DNA of 51,821 nt, taken from Gemella bergeri ATCC 700627 (lineage in GTDB: Bacteria > Bacillota > Bacilli > Staphylococcales > Gemellaceae). Below are positions 9,038 to 18,453 of this stretch, piece by piece. The notes below the pieces were generated by a model. That model was not told the origin of the DNA. It saw only the letters and a program-made list of their open reading frames with translations, and did not search any database. The stretch is from assembly GCF_000469465.1 (NCBI RefSeq), contig NZ_KI271875.1, positions 1-51,821 of the forward strand, written 5' to 3'. How positions within the stretch are numbered: position 1 is the first letter of the stretch; every line of letters begins with the position of its first letter. Both the position numbers and the translations under genes were made by a program.

Positions 9038-9697
9038 ATGTATTTAACAGAGAAAGTAAGAAAAGAATTTTTAAAGTTACCGACAGGAAATATTGCAGAT
9101 AATAATAATTTAGTTCCCAATCAGGGGGTTATGGATACAGTGATTAAACCTGTGGATTCTAAAATGAAAATGATTGGGAGAGCTTTTACAGCCAAATGCT
9201 TTCCAGGAGATAATTTAGCGCTTCATCAGGCAATTTATGCAGCAAAACCGGGAGATGTTTTGATTTTAGATCTTCATGGATATATCAACGCAGGACATTT
9301 TGGAGATATTATGGCAACAGCGTGCAAACTCCACGGACTTGCCGGGGTTGTTATTGATGGTAGTTGTCGAGATGCTGAAGATATAAAAAAACTTGGGTTT
9401 CCTGTCTTTTCAAGAGGATTTAACCCATCAGGTACGGTAAAAGAAAGTCTAGCTCAGTTGGATGTACCGGTTCGCTGTGGAGGTATTCAGATTAAACCGG
9501 GAGATATTATAGTCGGTGATTGCGACGGTGTTGTCGTCATTCCTAAAGAATATGAAGATAAAGTATTTGAAAAAGCTTTGGCTAAATTTAATCATGAAGT
9601 AGAAGTCATTAAGAAGTTGGAACAAGGAAAAACAACTTTGGAAATATATGGATTTGATAAAATTATTAAAGAAAAAAGTACTTTAGAGACTGTATAG
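9038..9697 (+). CDS. RraA-family protein (aldolase/decarboxylase-like), copy 2
   Basis: 219 residues, same fold as the first gene of the operon but clearly divergent from it. It has VIDGSCRDAEDI with the Arg-Asp pair and, unlike copy 1, the fuller PVFSRGFNPSGTVKE stretch typical of the aldolase branch. GDIIVGDCDGVVVIP is intact. It ends the operon. Two distinct paralogues in one operon suggest two successive reactions or a hetero-oligomer rather than simple redundancy. Confidence 0.85.
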   Translation: MYLTEKVRKEFLKLPTGNIADNNNLVPNQGVMDTVIKPVDSKMKMIGRAFTAKCFPGDNLALHQAIYAAKPGDVLILDLHGYINAGHFGDIMATACKLHGLAGVVIDGSCRDAEDIKKLGFPVFSRGFNPSGTVKESLAQLDVPVRCGGIQIKPGDIIVGDCDGVVVIPKEYEDKVFEKALAKFNHEVEVIKKLEQGKTTLEIYGFDKIIKEKSTLETV

Positions 9698-9706
9698 TAA
9701 AAATTT

Positions 9707-9725
9707 GAGAAGAAATATTCTTCTC
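9707..9725 (+). terminator. Hairpin after the second RraA-like gene
   Basis: GAGAAGAA-ATA-TTCTTCTC is a perfect 8-bp stem 10 bases after the stop codon, with flanking AAATTT arms. It has no T run, so it is more likely an mRNA 3' end or processing hairpin than a classical terminator. Confidence 0.45.
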
Positions 9726-9877
9726 AGAAATTTGGTGAGTTTGTAGAAAAAATTCATTACAAGTTTTGAAGAAAAACATTGACATACTTTGATTAATTAA
9801 GTATTTATTATTGAGATCAAAGTAACATTTTACTTAAAAAGAGAAAAGGTAATAAGGGTTTAAACTTAACAAAAACT

Positions 9878-9913
9878 AAGCAATCATTCAATATACGAGT
9901 GATTGCTTTTTAC
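9878..9913 (+). terminator. Rho-independent terminator
   Basis: AAGCAATCA pairs with TGATTGCTT and is followed by a T-rich tail. It lies about 180 bases after the RraA operon. The rest of the gap 9726-10006 shows no gene. Confidence 0.75.
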
Positions 9914-10006
9914 TTATATAACATATAATGATACTAATTGAACTTAATTGTTAAATTATTCCCCTTTTTTAGGTTTTACTCTTAAAAAGGAAAATTGTCA
10001 AATTTA

Positions 10007-10015
10007 TGTTATAAT
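10007..10015 (+). promoter_or_regulatory. Extended -10 promoter of the HAD phosphatase gene
   Basis: TGTTATAAT is an extended -10 (TGnTATAAT) 30 bases before the start codon. No good -35 is seen. Confidence 0.5.
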
Positions 10016-10044
10016 AAAAATAGTATAATAAAGGGGAACTGGTG

Positions 10045-10728
10045 ATGAATTTAACACAGTATAAGTATTTATTATTTGATTTAGATGATACATTATTAGA
10101 TTTTAAGAAAGCTGAAAGAAGAGCATTTAAAAAATTATTGTCAAACCACAATGTAGAATATAGTGATGATTTATTTGAAAAATATATTACAATAAATAAG
10201 TCATTGTGGAGAAAACTTGAATTAGGACAGCTTAGCAGTAAAGATGTAACTAAGGGGCGTTTTAAACATTTTTTTAGTTTATTAAATAAAGAAGTTAATG
10301 ATGAGAATTATGATAAGGAGTATAGAGTTTACCTAGCAGAAGGGAATCAATTATTTAAAGGGGTACCGGAGCTTTTAAAAAAATTAGTACAAACTCATAA
10401 ACTTTATATCGCTACTAATGGTGTAGCGGCAACTCAACGCACCCGATTTAAAAATAATAAACTAGATGAATATTTTGATTATATATTTATTTCAGAAGAA
10501 TTAGGGTATAAAAAACCTGATAAAGAATTTTTTGAAAAAGTATTTGAAGTAATCGGAAGTGAAAATAAAAGTGAAGTATTGATGATAGGCGATAATCTAA
10601 TGTCTGATATATTAGGTGGAAATAATTTTGGAATAGATACCTGTTGGATAAACGCAGAAGATATAGAAAATATTACAGATATAATTCCAACTTATAAAAT
10701 AAAGAGTGTAATGGAGTTAATAAGATAA
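10045..10728 (+). CDS. yjjG: HAD-superfamily hydrolase, YjjG-type pyrimidine nucleotidase
   Basis: 227-residue HAD phosphatase. Motif I is LLFDLDDTLLDF, motif II lies in IATNG, and motif III/IV is in GYKKPDKEFF...MIGDNLMSDILGG. The ADNxGIDTCWIN ending is typical of the YjjG/YfnB group of (d)UMP/dTMP 5'-nucleotidases. I chose the ATG at 10045, with AAGGGG 8 bases upstream, over a GTG one codon earlier. A single-gene unit. Confidence 0.85.
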   Translation: MNLTQYKYLLFDLDDTLLDFKKAERRAFKKLLSNHNVEYSDDLFEKYITINKSLWRKLELGQLSSKDVTKGRFKHFFSLLNKEVNDENYDKEYRVYLAEGNQLFKGVPELLKKLVQTHKLYIATNGVAATQRTRFKNNKLDEYFDYIFISEELGYKKPDKEFFEKVFEVIGSENKSEVLMIGDNLMSDILGGNNFGIDTCWINAEDIENITDIIPTYKIKSVMELIR

Positions 10729-10955
10729 AAATTATTATAAAAAAATATAATTCAATAGAAAATATGAAAGGTACTTGATTGCACTCCTAATGATGAGATT
10801 AGTTTTGATGATGATTATGGAAAGGAAGAAGATGAGAAAAATTAAATTAAAAGACGAAAGTGCAATGAATGAACTTTATAATGAAATAAATATTATAGTT
10901 GCTTATTCGGGTAATTATATCGTGAGGATATAAATTAGAATTGTAGAGGTTAGGC

Positions 10956-11522
10956 ATGAATAAAAAATTGGAGGAAATGAGCTTAAAAGAACTTTGGAAA
11001 CTGTTTCCGATATTTTTAGTTGAACATAATAAAGAGTGGATAAATTGGTATGAAGAAGAAAGGAAATTGATATTATCAGCAGTGCCGAGTAAAAGTATAA
11101 AAAGAATATCTCATATAGGTAGTACAGCTATATTAGGAATAGCGGCAAAAAATATTGTAGATATATTGGTTGAAGTAAACGATAAGGCGGATTTAGATAT
11201 TGTTAAAAATATTTTCATAAATAATGGTTGGCTCTGTATGAATATGACTGAAACCCGCATTACATTAAATAAAGGGTACACAGAACAAGGATTTGCAGAA
11301 AAAGTATTCCATCTTCATATTAGAATTGTCGGAGATAATGATGAATTATATTTTAGAGATTATTTGAATGAGCATAAGGAAATAGGAAAAGAATATGAAA
11401 TCTTAAAACTATCACTTTGGAAAAAGTTTGAACATGATAGAGATGGATATACCGAAGCAAAAACAGATTTTATAAAAAAATATACAAACTTAGCAAAAAA
11501 TTTATATGGAAAAAGATATTAA
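10956..11522 (+). CDS. GrpB/UPF0157 family protein (nucleotidyltransferase-like)
   Basis: 188 residues. The family hallmark is an aromatic-rich N-terminus followed by ISHIGSTAILGIAAKNIVDI (GS...AK..(I/V)DI), which resembles the core of nucleotidyltransferase folds. The (F)HLHIRIVG block and the FRDYLNEH motif are present. Biochemical function is unknown for this family. GNAT acetyltransferase follows after 26 bases. Such pairs are common as small accessory resistance-like or detoxification-like genes, but nothing here proves that. Confidence 0.8.
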   Translation: MNKKLEEMSLKELWKLFPIFLVEHNKEWINWYEEERKLILSAVPSKSIKRISHIGSTAILGIAAKNIVDILVEVNDKADLDIVKNIFINNGWLCMNMTETRITLNKGYTEQGFAEKVFHLHIRIVGDNDELYFRDYLNEHKEIGKEYEILKLSLWKKFEHDRDGYTEAKTDFIKKYTNLAKNLYGKRY

Positions 11523-11548
11523 CCAAATTAGAAGTTGTGGAGGAACAA

Positions 11549-12019
11549 ATGGATATAAAAATAAGAGAAGTTGTAGATAAAACGGAAAAGGAAGAGGTAT
11601 CAAGAGAAGTATTATATGACCTTCCGGAATGGTTTGGTATGCCGGAAAGTACGGAAGAGTATATTCGTGATTCACAGGACAAGCCTTTTCTCGCTTGCTA
11701 TATAAATGATGAGCCCGTTGGTTTTGTTGTACTAAACGCAACCAGCAAGGATTGTGCAGATATTTTTGTAATGGGCATAAAAAAGGAATTCCATCGAATG
11801 GGTATTGGATCAGTGCTTAATGAAGCATACGAAGTTATGGCAAGGAAGTTGGGGCATACATACTCACAGGTAAAAACAGTACAAATGGGACACTACAAAG
11901 AATATGATATCACCAATAATTTTTATATAGCGATGGGATATAAAGAATTGGAATGTTTCCCAACTTTATGGGATGAATGGAATCCGTGCCAAATATATAT
12001 TAAATATCTTGGAGCGTAA
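11549..12019 (+). CDS. GNAT-family N-acetyltransferase
   Basis: 156-residue GNAT acyltransferase. The acetyl-CoA-binding loop is FVMGIKKEFHRMGIGSVLN (motif A, RxxGIG). The C-terminal FYIAMGYKELECFPTLWDEWNPC fits the b6-b7 region. The ATG at 11549 has GGAGGA upstream; an in-frame GTG at 11537 overlaps that site and is less likely. Substrate unknown. Confidence 0.85.
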   Translation: MDIKIREVVDKTEKEEVSREVLYDLPEWFGMPESTEEYIRDSQDKPFLACYINDEPVGFVVLNATSKDCADIFVMGIKKEFHRMGIGSVLNEAYEVMARKLGHTYSQVKTVQMGHYKEYDITNNFYIAMGYKELECFPTLWDEWNPCQIYIKYLGA

Positions 12020-12138
12020 CAAATCCCGGTTTGTAGGGATAGGAAGATTAGAAGTTGTCCAAAATATTCGGATAGCCTCATTGCATAGAAATGACAAACA
12101 GCCTATCAGGTTTTATGTTAAATAGAGAGGATAGAGAA

Positions 12139-12172
12139 AAAAGCTAAGCAGTACAAAGTTGTTTAGCTTTTT
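12139..12172 (+). terminator. Rho-independent terminator next to an IS-end remnant
   Basis: AAAAGCTAA pairs with TTAGCTTTT, followed by a T run. It directly abuts the IS-like end that starts two bases later. The sequence 12020-12138 before it holds no gene. Confidence 0.75.
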
Positions 12173-12173
12173 T

Positions 12174-12201
12174 GGCTCTGTGTAAAATGCGGGGTAGAGA
12201 A
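12174..12201 (+). mobile_element. Degenerate IS end (ISL3-like) without transposase
   Basis: The first 20 bases differ from the window-end terminal repeat at only two positions (GGCTCTGTGTAAAATGCGGG). The remaining bases match with a one-base deletion. No second end or transposase remnant is found before the next gene at 12276, so it is a solo or decayed end. Confidence 0.6.
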
Positions 12202-12275
12202 AAATAAGAATAAAATGCTAAGCAACAATGGTGTCGCTTGATATTTTTCAAATCACCCTTAAAAGTAATATTATT

Positions 12276-12875
12276 TTAAATCCATCCTTCTTCAGTTGCC
12301 TTTTTTACAGCCTCCGTTCTATTTTTACAATTTAGTTTTGCCAAGATATTAGAAATATAATTTCTGGTAGTACCTTCCGATAAAAATAAATTGGTAGCAA
12401 TTTCCTTATTTGATAAACCTTCTTTAATATTTTTTAATAAAATAATTTCTTGACTTGATAATGGATTATGGTTTGAAAAAATATTTTCCATAAGTTCAGG
12501 AGAGTACTCTTTTTTACCTATTAGAACATTATGTACAGTTTGCATAAGTTCTTCTATAGAGCGATCTTTAAGAACATAGGCATCAACATTATTTTTAACA
12601 GCACGTTCAAAATAACCGCTACGTTTGAAGGTGGTTACTATAATAACTTTGGTGGGAATATTATTTTTTTTAATCCATTCCAGCACGTCTAAACCTGTCA
12701 TTTCCGGCATTTCAATATCTAAAATTGCAGCATCAATATTATTATTTTTTAAGTGACTTAGAGCCTCTTTTCCATTTCCGGCTTGAACAACACTTTCTAT
12801 GTCTTCTTCCATTAATAATAATTTTGTCATAGCATCTCTTAACATACTCTGATCTTCAGCAATAAGTAATTTCAT
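12276..12875 (-). CDS. NarL/LuxR-family response regulator
   Basis: 199-residue response regulator with an N-terminal receiver domain (about 1-120; acidic pocket EDQ, phosphorylated Asp53 in [11 protein letters not shown], Lys in YVLKDRSI). The C-terminal LuxR-type HTH (about 135-199) reads [21 protein letters not shown] and [22 protein letters not shown]. It lies 19 bases after the histidine kinase on the same strand. It likely activates the ABC exporter genes upstream. Confidence 0.93.
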   Translation of the reverse strand: MKLLIAEDQSMLRDAMTKLLLMEEDIESVVQAGNGKEALSHLKNNNIDAAILDIEMPEMTGLDVLEWIKKNNIPTKVIIVTTFKRSGYFERAVKNNVDAYVLKDRSIEELMQTVHNVLIGKKEYSPELMENIFSNHNPLSSQEIILLKNIKEGLSNKEIATNLFLSEGTTRNYISNILAKLNCKNRTEAVKKATEEGWI

Positions 12876-12894
12876 AAAAAATCCCCCTATTATT

Positions 12895-13986
12895 TTATAA
12901 TTTTTTCGGTATAATTACTTGAATTTTTGTTGGATTATTTTTTGATATAATAGTAATAGTTCCATTTACTATTTTGATTCTTTCATAAATAGATTTTAGT
13001 TCATTTCCGGTTATTTCTTTAAAACCGACTCCATTATCTGTTGAAATAATGGTTATATCATTTTCTTTTTCATTAAGAATTAATGAGCAGTTGTCAGCAT
13101 TGCTATGTTTAATAATATTATTTATCAACTCTTTTAAAATCATAGTAGTGGTGGTAGTGGTCCAACCGCTAAGTTCTTTGGTATAAATATTATTTTCTAT
13201 TTCACATTTAATCTCTGCCAATGAAGTAATATCTTCAATAATTTTTAATTCTTCATTTATTGTTCGATATTTTAAATTGTTAATAATAGAACGAGTTTCG
13301 TGCATAGATTTCGTACTGATTTCTATAATTTCACGAAGCTCATTTTGTGCTTCTTCTAATTTATTTTTTATTAAAAGTTTTTCTGCAAGTTCGGCTTTAA
13401 GTTTTAGCATAACAAAAACATGGCCTATACTATCATGTAAATCACGACTTATTCTATTTCTTTCATTTTCTGCTAATAAAATATTAATATGCTCGTTGTG
13501 TTTTCTGTGTTCTTCCTTAAGTTTTTTATCAAAATATGCTTTGCGTTGGAAAATAAAAGTGGCTAAGCACAAAACGTAAAAACAAGACATAATAAATTTT
13601 TCAGGAATACGGTAGTTTCCAAAAAGAATAGCTATTATTAAAAAGTTCAATATAGTAAAGAAGCTCGTAATTCTATATGAACGAAATGAAATATCTTTAA
13701 AATGCCAGACTATTAGATTACTAAGATAAAATGAAAATAGCATATTCATAGGATGAATCCAAATTGTCATATAGATAATATAACAAGATAGATAAAACCA
13801 AAGAATAAAACTAATGTACTTGTTATCTGCATAAATCATGGAGATATAACAAATTATAGCTGGTAATGTAAGAAATAACGTATATTTTGGATAACTTCCA
13901 TCTAATACATATGTAATAGGAAAGGCGAAAAATATTAACGAAATATAAAAAGGGAAATTAGCCAACTTTTTAATTAAGTTTTTCAT
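12895..13986 (-). CDS. DesK-type sensor histidine kinase
   Basis: 363-residue membrane kinase. About five or six hydrophobic segments fill residues 1-145. A coiled linker leads to the HisKA_3 dimerisation helix with the phospho-acceptor in [20 protein letters not shown]. The ATPase domain contains [12 protein letters not shown] (N box) and STDNGVGFK. The short extracellular loops suggest it senses the membrane or a membrane-active compound. AAGGAG precedes the ATG. Its partner is the response regulator 19 bases downstream. The set with the ABC exporter resembles B. subtilis YvfRSTU or LnrJK-LMN. Confidence 0.9.
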   Translation of the reverse strand: MKNLIKKLANFPFYISLIFFAFPITYVLDGSYPKYTLFLTLPAIICYISMIYADNKYISFILWFYLSCYIIYMTIWIHPMNMLFSFYLSNLIVWHFKDISFRSYRITSFFTILNFLIIAILFGNYRIPEKFIMSCFYVLCLATFIFQRKAYFDKKLKEEHRKHNEHINILLAENERNRISRDLHDSIGHVFVMLKLKAELAEKLLIKNKLEEAQNELREIIEISTKSMHETRSIINNLKYRTINEELKIIEDITSLAEIKCEIENNIYTKELSGWTTTTTTMILKELINNIIKHSNADNCSLILNEKENDITIISTDNGVGFKEITGNELKSIYERIKIVNGTITIISKNNPTKIQVIIPKKL

Positions 13987-14063
13987 AGAAAACTCCTTCT
14001 ACTATATTTTGATGTTGCTAAAGTGAATTTAAAAAACTTTATTTACATTTTAGCATAAAAGAT

Positions 14064-14102
14064 AAAGTGTGTGAATAAACTAGATAATTATTCACACACT
14101 TT
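14064..14102. terminator. Hairpin between ABC permease and kinase genes
   Basis: AAAGTGTGTGAATAA pairs perfectly over 15 bp with TTATTCACACACTTT. On the minus strand it is followed by ATCTTTT, a weak T tail. It sits just after the permease stop codon, so it can end or attenuate the exporter transcript before the kinase/regulator genes. Confidence 0.7.
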
Positions 14103-14108
14103 AAACAA

Positions 14109-14849
14109 TTATTTAATTTCCATTTTTCTTTTAATAACTAAAGTAAGAATAATAAAACCGATACCATAGGCTAATAGAATACCAAGGGAATTAAAAGAAA
14201 ATATATCTTCTTTTATATATTTATTGACAAAGTTTAATAAATGATAGGTTGGAGTTACTTTTGAAATATTTTGCAACCATTCCGGGAAAAGATAGGTAGG
14301 CCACCATAAACCGCCTAGCATTGCTAAACCTAAATATAAAATATTAGACAAAAGACTTAATTTTTCCGTAGATTGAATTAAACTAAGAATAAGACCTATT
14401 CCTAAGAAAGTTGTACTACCTATAACCATTAAAATTCCTGCCATTATCCACTCTTTAGCACTCATATTAACATCACGTAAGAAATGCCCCACCGTAAAGA
14501 CAACAATAACTGCTATAATAAAAGTTACTAAAAGACGGGTAAAACGAGCAAAATAGTATTCAACTAATTTAATTGGAGAGTTATTAATAATACTTAGGTA
14601 ACTATTGGTTTCATCTTCTCTAATAGATAGCGGTAAAGAAAATAAAGCGAAGCTGATACTGCTAAATGCTGTCATAGAAATAAGCATATCTTTAATGACA
14701 CGAGTTTGAACACTCGGATCATCGAATTGTTGCATTCCCGAAAACAGTATAAAGAATATAACCGGAAATCCGAGACCCATTGTGAAATTTGATATGTTTC
14801 GTTTAGTAAGAATAAATTCCATTTTTAATAATGTTAAAAAATTTTTCAT
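14109..14849 (-). CDS. ABC-2 type transporter permease
   Basis: 246-residue ABC-2 permease with six predicted membrane helices and the conserved central loop around FLGIGLILSLIQSTEKLSLLSN. The GLWWPTYLFPEWLQNISKVTPTYH motif near the C-terminus is typical of drug/lipid exporter permeases (YvfS/LnrN type). It starts 12 bases after the ATPase gene and forms the membrane half of the exporter. Confidence 0.9.
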   Translation of the reverse strand: MKNFLTLLKMEFILTKRNISNFTMGLGFPVIFFILFSGMQQFDDPSVQTRVIKDMLISMTAFSSISFALFSLPLSIREDETNSYLSIINNSPIKLVEYYFARFTRLLVTFIIAVIVVFTVGHFLRDVNMSAKEWIMAGILMVIGSTTFLGIGLILSLIQSTEKLSLLSNILYLGLAMLGGLWWPTYLFPEWLQNISKVTPTYHLLNFVNKYIKEDIFSFNSLGILLAYGIGFIILTLVIKRKMEIK

Positions 14850-14861
14850 AATAATAACTCC

Positions 14862-15749
14862 TTAATTTTCTTTAGTAGTAGTAAAAATACTATCTAACAA
14901 AGTTCTATTTTGTACTTCCAAATCTTTAAAAGTACAACCGTTTCTTTCCAGCAATTTCCAGATGTTATCTGCATCTTTAGTAAGGAAACTAAAACTATCC
15001 AGTTTAACTTCTAAACTGTATATATTTTCACAATTTTTTAATAAGTCAAAATATTTAACAGGAAGGGTAAATAGTTTTTCCACTTCTTCAGCACGCATGG
15101 CGTGAGGTGTGGTATCACGTATTAATTCTCCTTTATGAAGAACCAGTATTCTGTCTGCTGTATGTTCGACTTCTTCAATATAATGGGAAGAGTAGATAAT
15201 CGTTGCTCCTTGTTTTTTTAAATCATTAACGATTTCCCAAAAGCGAACACGTGTAGAAGTATCCATGCCGGCTGTCGGTTCGTCTAGGAAAATTATTTTA
15301 GGTTTTCCAATTAAGGTTAATACAAAAGACAATAATCTTCTTTGTCCTCCGGATAATTTTGATGCAAGACTTTCTTTTTGGTTATCATCAAAGCAAAGAA
15401 TTTTGTCTATTTCTTCTATATTAAGATGTTCAGGATAAATACTTTGAACAAAGTTAATTAATTCTTTCACTTTTAATCTATTGGGAATTTTATTCTCTTG
15501 TCTTAGCACATTAACATATCTTTTTAATTCCAAATTTGTAGGTTTTAGACCGTTAATCGTAATGTTACCAGAATTGATAAATTTGTTACCCAAAAGACAG
15601 TTCATTAATGTGGTTTTACCCGCTCCGTTAGGACCTATTAACGCTAGACAATCACCCTCATAAACATCAAATGAAATATCTTTTAGAATATCATTAGATT
15701 TAATGGTTTTAGTTATATTTTTTACTGAAATAATTTTTTTATTATTCAT
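14862..15749 (-). CDS. ABC transporter ATP-binding protein
   Basis: 295-residue ATPase. Walker A is GPNGAGKTT, the signature is LSGGQRR, Walker B is IIFLDEPTAGMD, and the H-loop is in YSSHYIEE. Residues 230-295 form a C-terminal extension that is usual in antibiotic/bacteriocin-type exporters. First gene of a four-gene unit (ATPase, permease, kinase, regulator). The system probably exports or protects against a membrane-active peptide or lipid compound; the ligand is not evident. Confidence 0.93.
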   Translation of the reverse strand: MNNKKIISVKNITKTIKSNDILKDISFDVYEGDCLALIGPNGAGKTTLMNCLLGNKFINSGNITINGLKPTNLELKRYVNVLRQENKIPNRLKVKELINFVQSIYPEHLNIEEIDKILCFDDNQKESLASKLSGGQRRLLSFVLTLIGKPKIIFLDEPTAGMDTSTRVRFWEIVNDLKKQGATIIYSSHYIEEVEHTADRILVLHKGELIRDTTPHAMRAEEVEKLFTLPVKYFDLLKNCENIYSLEVKLDSFSFLTKDADNIWKLLERNGCTFKDLEVQNRTLLDSIFTTTKEN

Positions 15750-15785
15750 TTTTATTACCTCTTGTCATTTTGTAGTTACATTATA

Positions 15786-15815
15786 TCATAAAAAATATAT
15801 AATTTTTCAGTAGGA
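15786..15815 (-). promoter_or_regulatory. Probable promoter of the ABC exporter operon
   Basis: On the minus strand TGAAAA is followed after 18 bases by a perfect TATAAT, about 35 bases upstream of the ATPase start codon. The -35 is a poor match. Confidence 0.5.
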
Positions 15816-15892
15816 GAAGTCATATAAAAATATGACAAATGTAATATATTAATAGCTTAACTTTAAAATGTATGCCGAATTTTTATTAGTAA

Positions 15893-16480
15893 TCAATTTT
15901 TTAAGTTATCTAACGTCAAAAAAGTACAATTTAATTCTAAGTTGGAAACAATTTTTCTCGCAATAGTTTCGACAGGAAGAGGATAAACATTTTTGAAGAA
16001 TTTAATTCCTAAAGTTGAAAAAATTTTAATAGGTATGACATTTAGATAAGAAGACAATCGGTTTTTTCCATACATTAAACCGGGTTTTACGATAAGATAA
16101 TCTAACCCGGAATTAATAATAAGTTTCTCTGCTTCCAGTTTACTGTTTAAATAACTTTTAAAGCCGCCTTGAGCAGATATAAAAACTAATTTTTTAATAT
16201 TGGATTTTTTACAAAGTTCAATAGATTTCTTGACGCTTAATGTATTTATTTTGCTATACTGATTTTTATTTTTTATAGTACCTATAAGATGGATAGCAAT
16301 ATCAAAATTATAGTTTTTGAGATTAAGAGTGTTGCCGGAAAAAATATTAGCACATATCCAAGGAAGTTCGGTATTATTTGCAGTACGTGAGAGATAAGAA
16401 ACAGAATGACCATGTTTTATTAACTAACAACTTAGGGATTTTCCGACAAAACCGCTACCACCGATTAAAAGTATATTCAT
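15893..16480 (-). pseudogene. NAD(P)-binding epimerase/SDR-like protein, interrupted by TAG
   Basis: One continuous frame of 196 codons begins with the Rossmann motif ILLIGGSGFVGKSL, continues through KNSxLEAEK-like and VKPGLMYG blocks, and ends normally. It has one in-frame amber codon at codon 19 (16424-16426), between GKSLSC and LIKHGHSV. It resembles extended SDR / NDUFA9-like sugar-epimerase-family proteins. A single C-to-T change from a Gln codon (CAG) would explain the stop. The remainder is free of lesions, so the loss is recent, or it is a sequencing error. Confidence 0.8.
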
Positions 16481-16589
16481 AAGCAAATACCTCGTGAAAA
16501 TATTAATTATATTTCAAGTTCATTTTATAAAATAGTAACATAGTAGAAGATAAAAGTAAAAGATTGTGAAAGGTATGGAGGTTGTAGTT

Positions 16590-17432
16590 ATGAAAATAGG
16601 ATTAGTTTTAGAGGGTGGAGGCATGAGAGGTCTTTACACTGCAGGGGTATTGGACGTATTTTTAGAGAGTAATGTAAAAGTAACTGATGTTGTTGGTGTT
16701 TCGGCAGGAACATTGTTTGGTGTCAATTTTGTTTCAAAGCAAAAAGGGCGAGCATGGCGATATAATAAAAAATATGTTAATGATAAAAGATATATGAGTG
16801 TATTAAGTCTGCTAAAAACCGGAAATTTGATAAATAAAGATTTTACCTACTATAAGATTCCGTTTCAATTAGATGAATTTGATAATAGAACTTTTAAAAA
16901 TTCAGAAATTAATTTTTTTGCAACAGTTACCAATATAGAAACAGGAGAAGCGGAATATATTAAAATCAGTGATGTTTTTAACCAAATGGAAATATTAAGG
17001 GCTACATCTGCATTGCCATTTGTTTCAGAGATAATAGAAGAAAATGGGAAAAAATATTTAGACGGAGGGATAGCGGACAGTATTCCGGTAGAATTTTTCA
17101 AAAAACAAAATTTTGATAAAATAATAGTTATTTTAACAAGATCAGTAGATTATCGTAAGAAACAGAGTAACAGTTTATTGTATAGATTGTTTTACGGTAA
17201 GTATCCAAGATTAGTAGATAAATTGGAAAACAGATATAAAAACTATAACAATACTGTAGAAAAGATAATAGAACTGGAAAAAAATAATGAAATATTTGTC
17301 ATAAGACCGAGTAAAGCTATTACAATAAAGAGATTGGAAAAAGATATAAATAAACTTCAACATATTTATGAACTGGGTAAAAAAGACGGACATGATATAA
17401 TTGGAAAATTGAAAAAATATCTGGCAGAATAA
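16590..17432 (+). CDS. Patatin-like phospholipase family protein
   Basis: 280-residue serine hydrolase of the patatin family (YlbK/RssA-like). The oxyanion loop is EGGGMRGLYTAGVLD, the nucleophile is in GVSAG (GxSxG), and the catalytic Asp is in YLDGGIADSIP (DGG). The Ser-Asp dyad is intact. I chose the ATG at 16590, which has GGAGG 8 bases upstream, over upstream GTG/ATG codons that overlap that site. Likely a lipid acyl hydrolase. No signal peptide is seen. Confidence 0.9.
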   Translation: MKIGLVLEGGGMRGLYTAGVLDVFLESNVKVTDVVGVSAGTLFGVNFVSKQKGRAWRYNKKYVNDKRYMSVLSLLKTGNLINKDFTYYKIPFQLDEFDNRTFKNSEINFFATVTNIETGEAEYIKISDVFNQMEILRATSALPFVSEIIEENGKKYLDGGIADSIPVEFFKKQNFDKIIVILTRSVDYRKKQSNSLLYRLFYGKYPRLVDKLENRYKNYNNTVEKIIELEKNNEIFVIRPSKAITIKRLEKDINKLQHIYELGKKDGHDIIGKLKKYLAE

Positions 17433-17493
17433 ATAGGATACTGCATATGAAAAATCTATAATAAAATTATAAAAATAATAAGAGGGTGAAAAG

Positions 17494-18453
17494 ATGAGTA
17501 ATATAAAAGAAATATATTTAGCAGGTGGTTGTTTTTGGGGAGTAGAAGAATATTTTTCAAGATTAGACGGTGTGGTAGAAACAACCGTTGGATACGCTAA
17601 TGGAAATTCAGAAGTAGCAGAATATAAATTGTTAAAACAAACTAATCACGCTGAAACTATTTGTATTAAATATGATATTGATAAAATTAGTTTAAGAGAA
17701 ATTTTATTACATTATTTTAGAATAATAGATCCGTTAAGTGTTAATAAACAAGGAAACGATATAGGAACACAGTATCGTACGGGTATTTACTATACCGATG
17801 AAGAAGATTTAAAAGAAATAGAGAAGATATATAAAGAAAAAGAAGACGAATATCATCAAGCATTGGCAGTAGAATTGGAAGTTTTAAAACATTATATAAA
17901 AGCGGAAGAGTACCATCAAGACTATTTGAAAAAAAATCCGAACGGTTATTGTCATATAAATCCGAACTTAGCGTTTGAACCATTAGTAGATAAAACTAAG
18001 TATAATAAAAAAGAAAAAGAACTTTTAAAGAAAGAATTAACACAAGAACAATATGCCGTAACTATGGAAAATTCAACAGAAAGTCCTTATACAGGGGAAT
18101 ATTGGGATAAATTTGAAGAAGGAATTTATGTTGATATTACAACAGGAGAACCTCTTTTTTCTTCAGAAGATAAATTTCATTCCGGTTGTGGGTGGCCGAG
18201 TTTTTCTAAGCCGTTTAGTGCAGATGTTGCAAAGTATTATAAAGACAATTCTCATCTAATGGAAAGGATAGAAGTTAGAAGCAGAGTAGGTGACTCACAT
18301 TTGGGACATGTATTTACCGATGGGCCAAAGGAATTGGGAGGATTGAGATATTGCATTAATAGTGCAGCATTAAAATTTATTAAAAAAGAAGATATGGAAG
18401 AAGCAGGCTATGTAGATTTAATACCATATATTAATAGAAGACATTCTAAGTAA
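17494..18453 (+). CDS. msrAB: Bifunctional peptide-methionine sulfoxide reductase MsrA-MsrB
   Basis: 319-residue fusion that repairs both S- and R-methionine sulfoxide. The N-terminal MsrA (about 1-165) has the catalytic Cys in [11 protein letters not shown]. The C-terminal MsrB (about 175-315) has [25 protein letters not shown] and the catalytic Cys in [11 protein letters not shown]. The zinc-binding CxxC pairs of many MsrB proteins are absent, as in streptococcal-type fusions. GAGGG precedes the ATG. It acts in oxidative-stress repair. Confidence 0.95.
   Translation: MSNIKEIYLAGGCFWGVEEYFSRLDGVVETTVGYANGNSEVAEYKLLKQTNHAETICIKYDIDKISLREILLHYFRIIDPLSVNKQGNDIGTQYRTGIYYTDEEDLKEIEKIYKEKEDEYHQALAVELEVLKHYIKAEEYHQDYLKKNPNGYCHINPNLAFEPLVDKTKYNKKEKELLKKELTQEQYAVTMENSTESPYTGEYWDKFEEGIYVDITTGEPLFSSEDKFHSGCGWPSFSKPFSADVAKYYKDNSHLMERIEVRSRVGDSHLGHVFTDGPKELGGLRYCINSAALKFIKKEDMEEAGYVDLIPYINRRHSK

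Noticed and set aside
10771..10933. Two short overlapping frames between the HAD phosphatase and GrpB genes (24 codons with an acidic end, and 47 codons from 10790).
   Set aside because: Neither has a good ribosome binding site or recognisable family, and the first has a stop directly before it. At most they are remnants of a lost gene.
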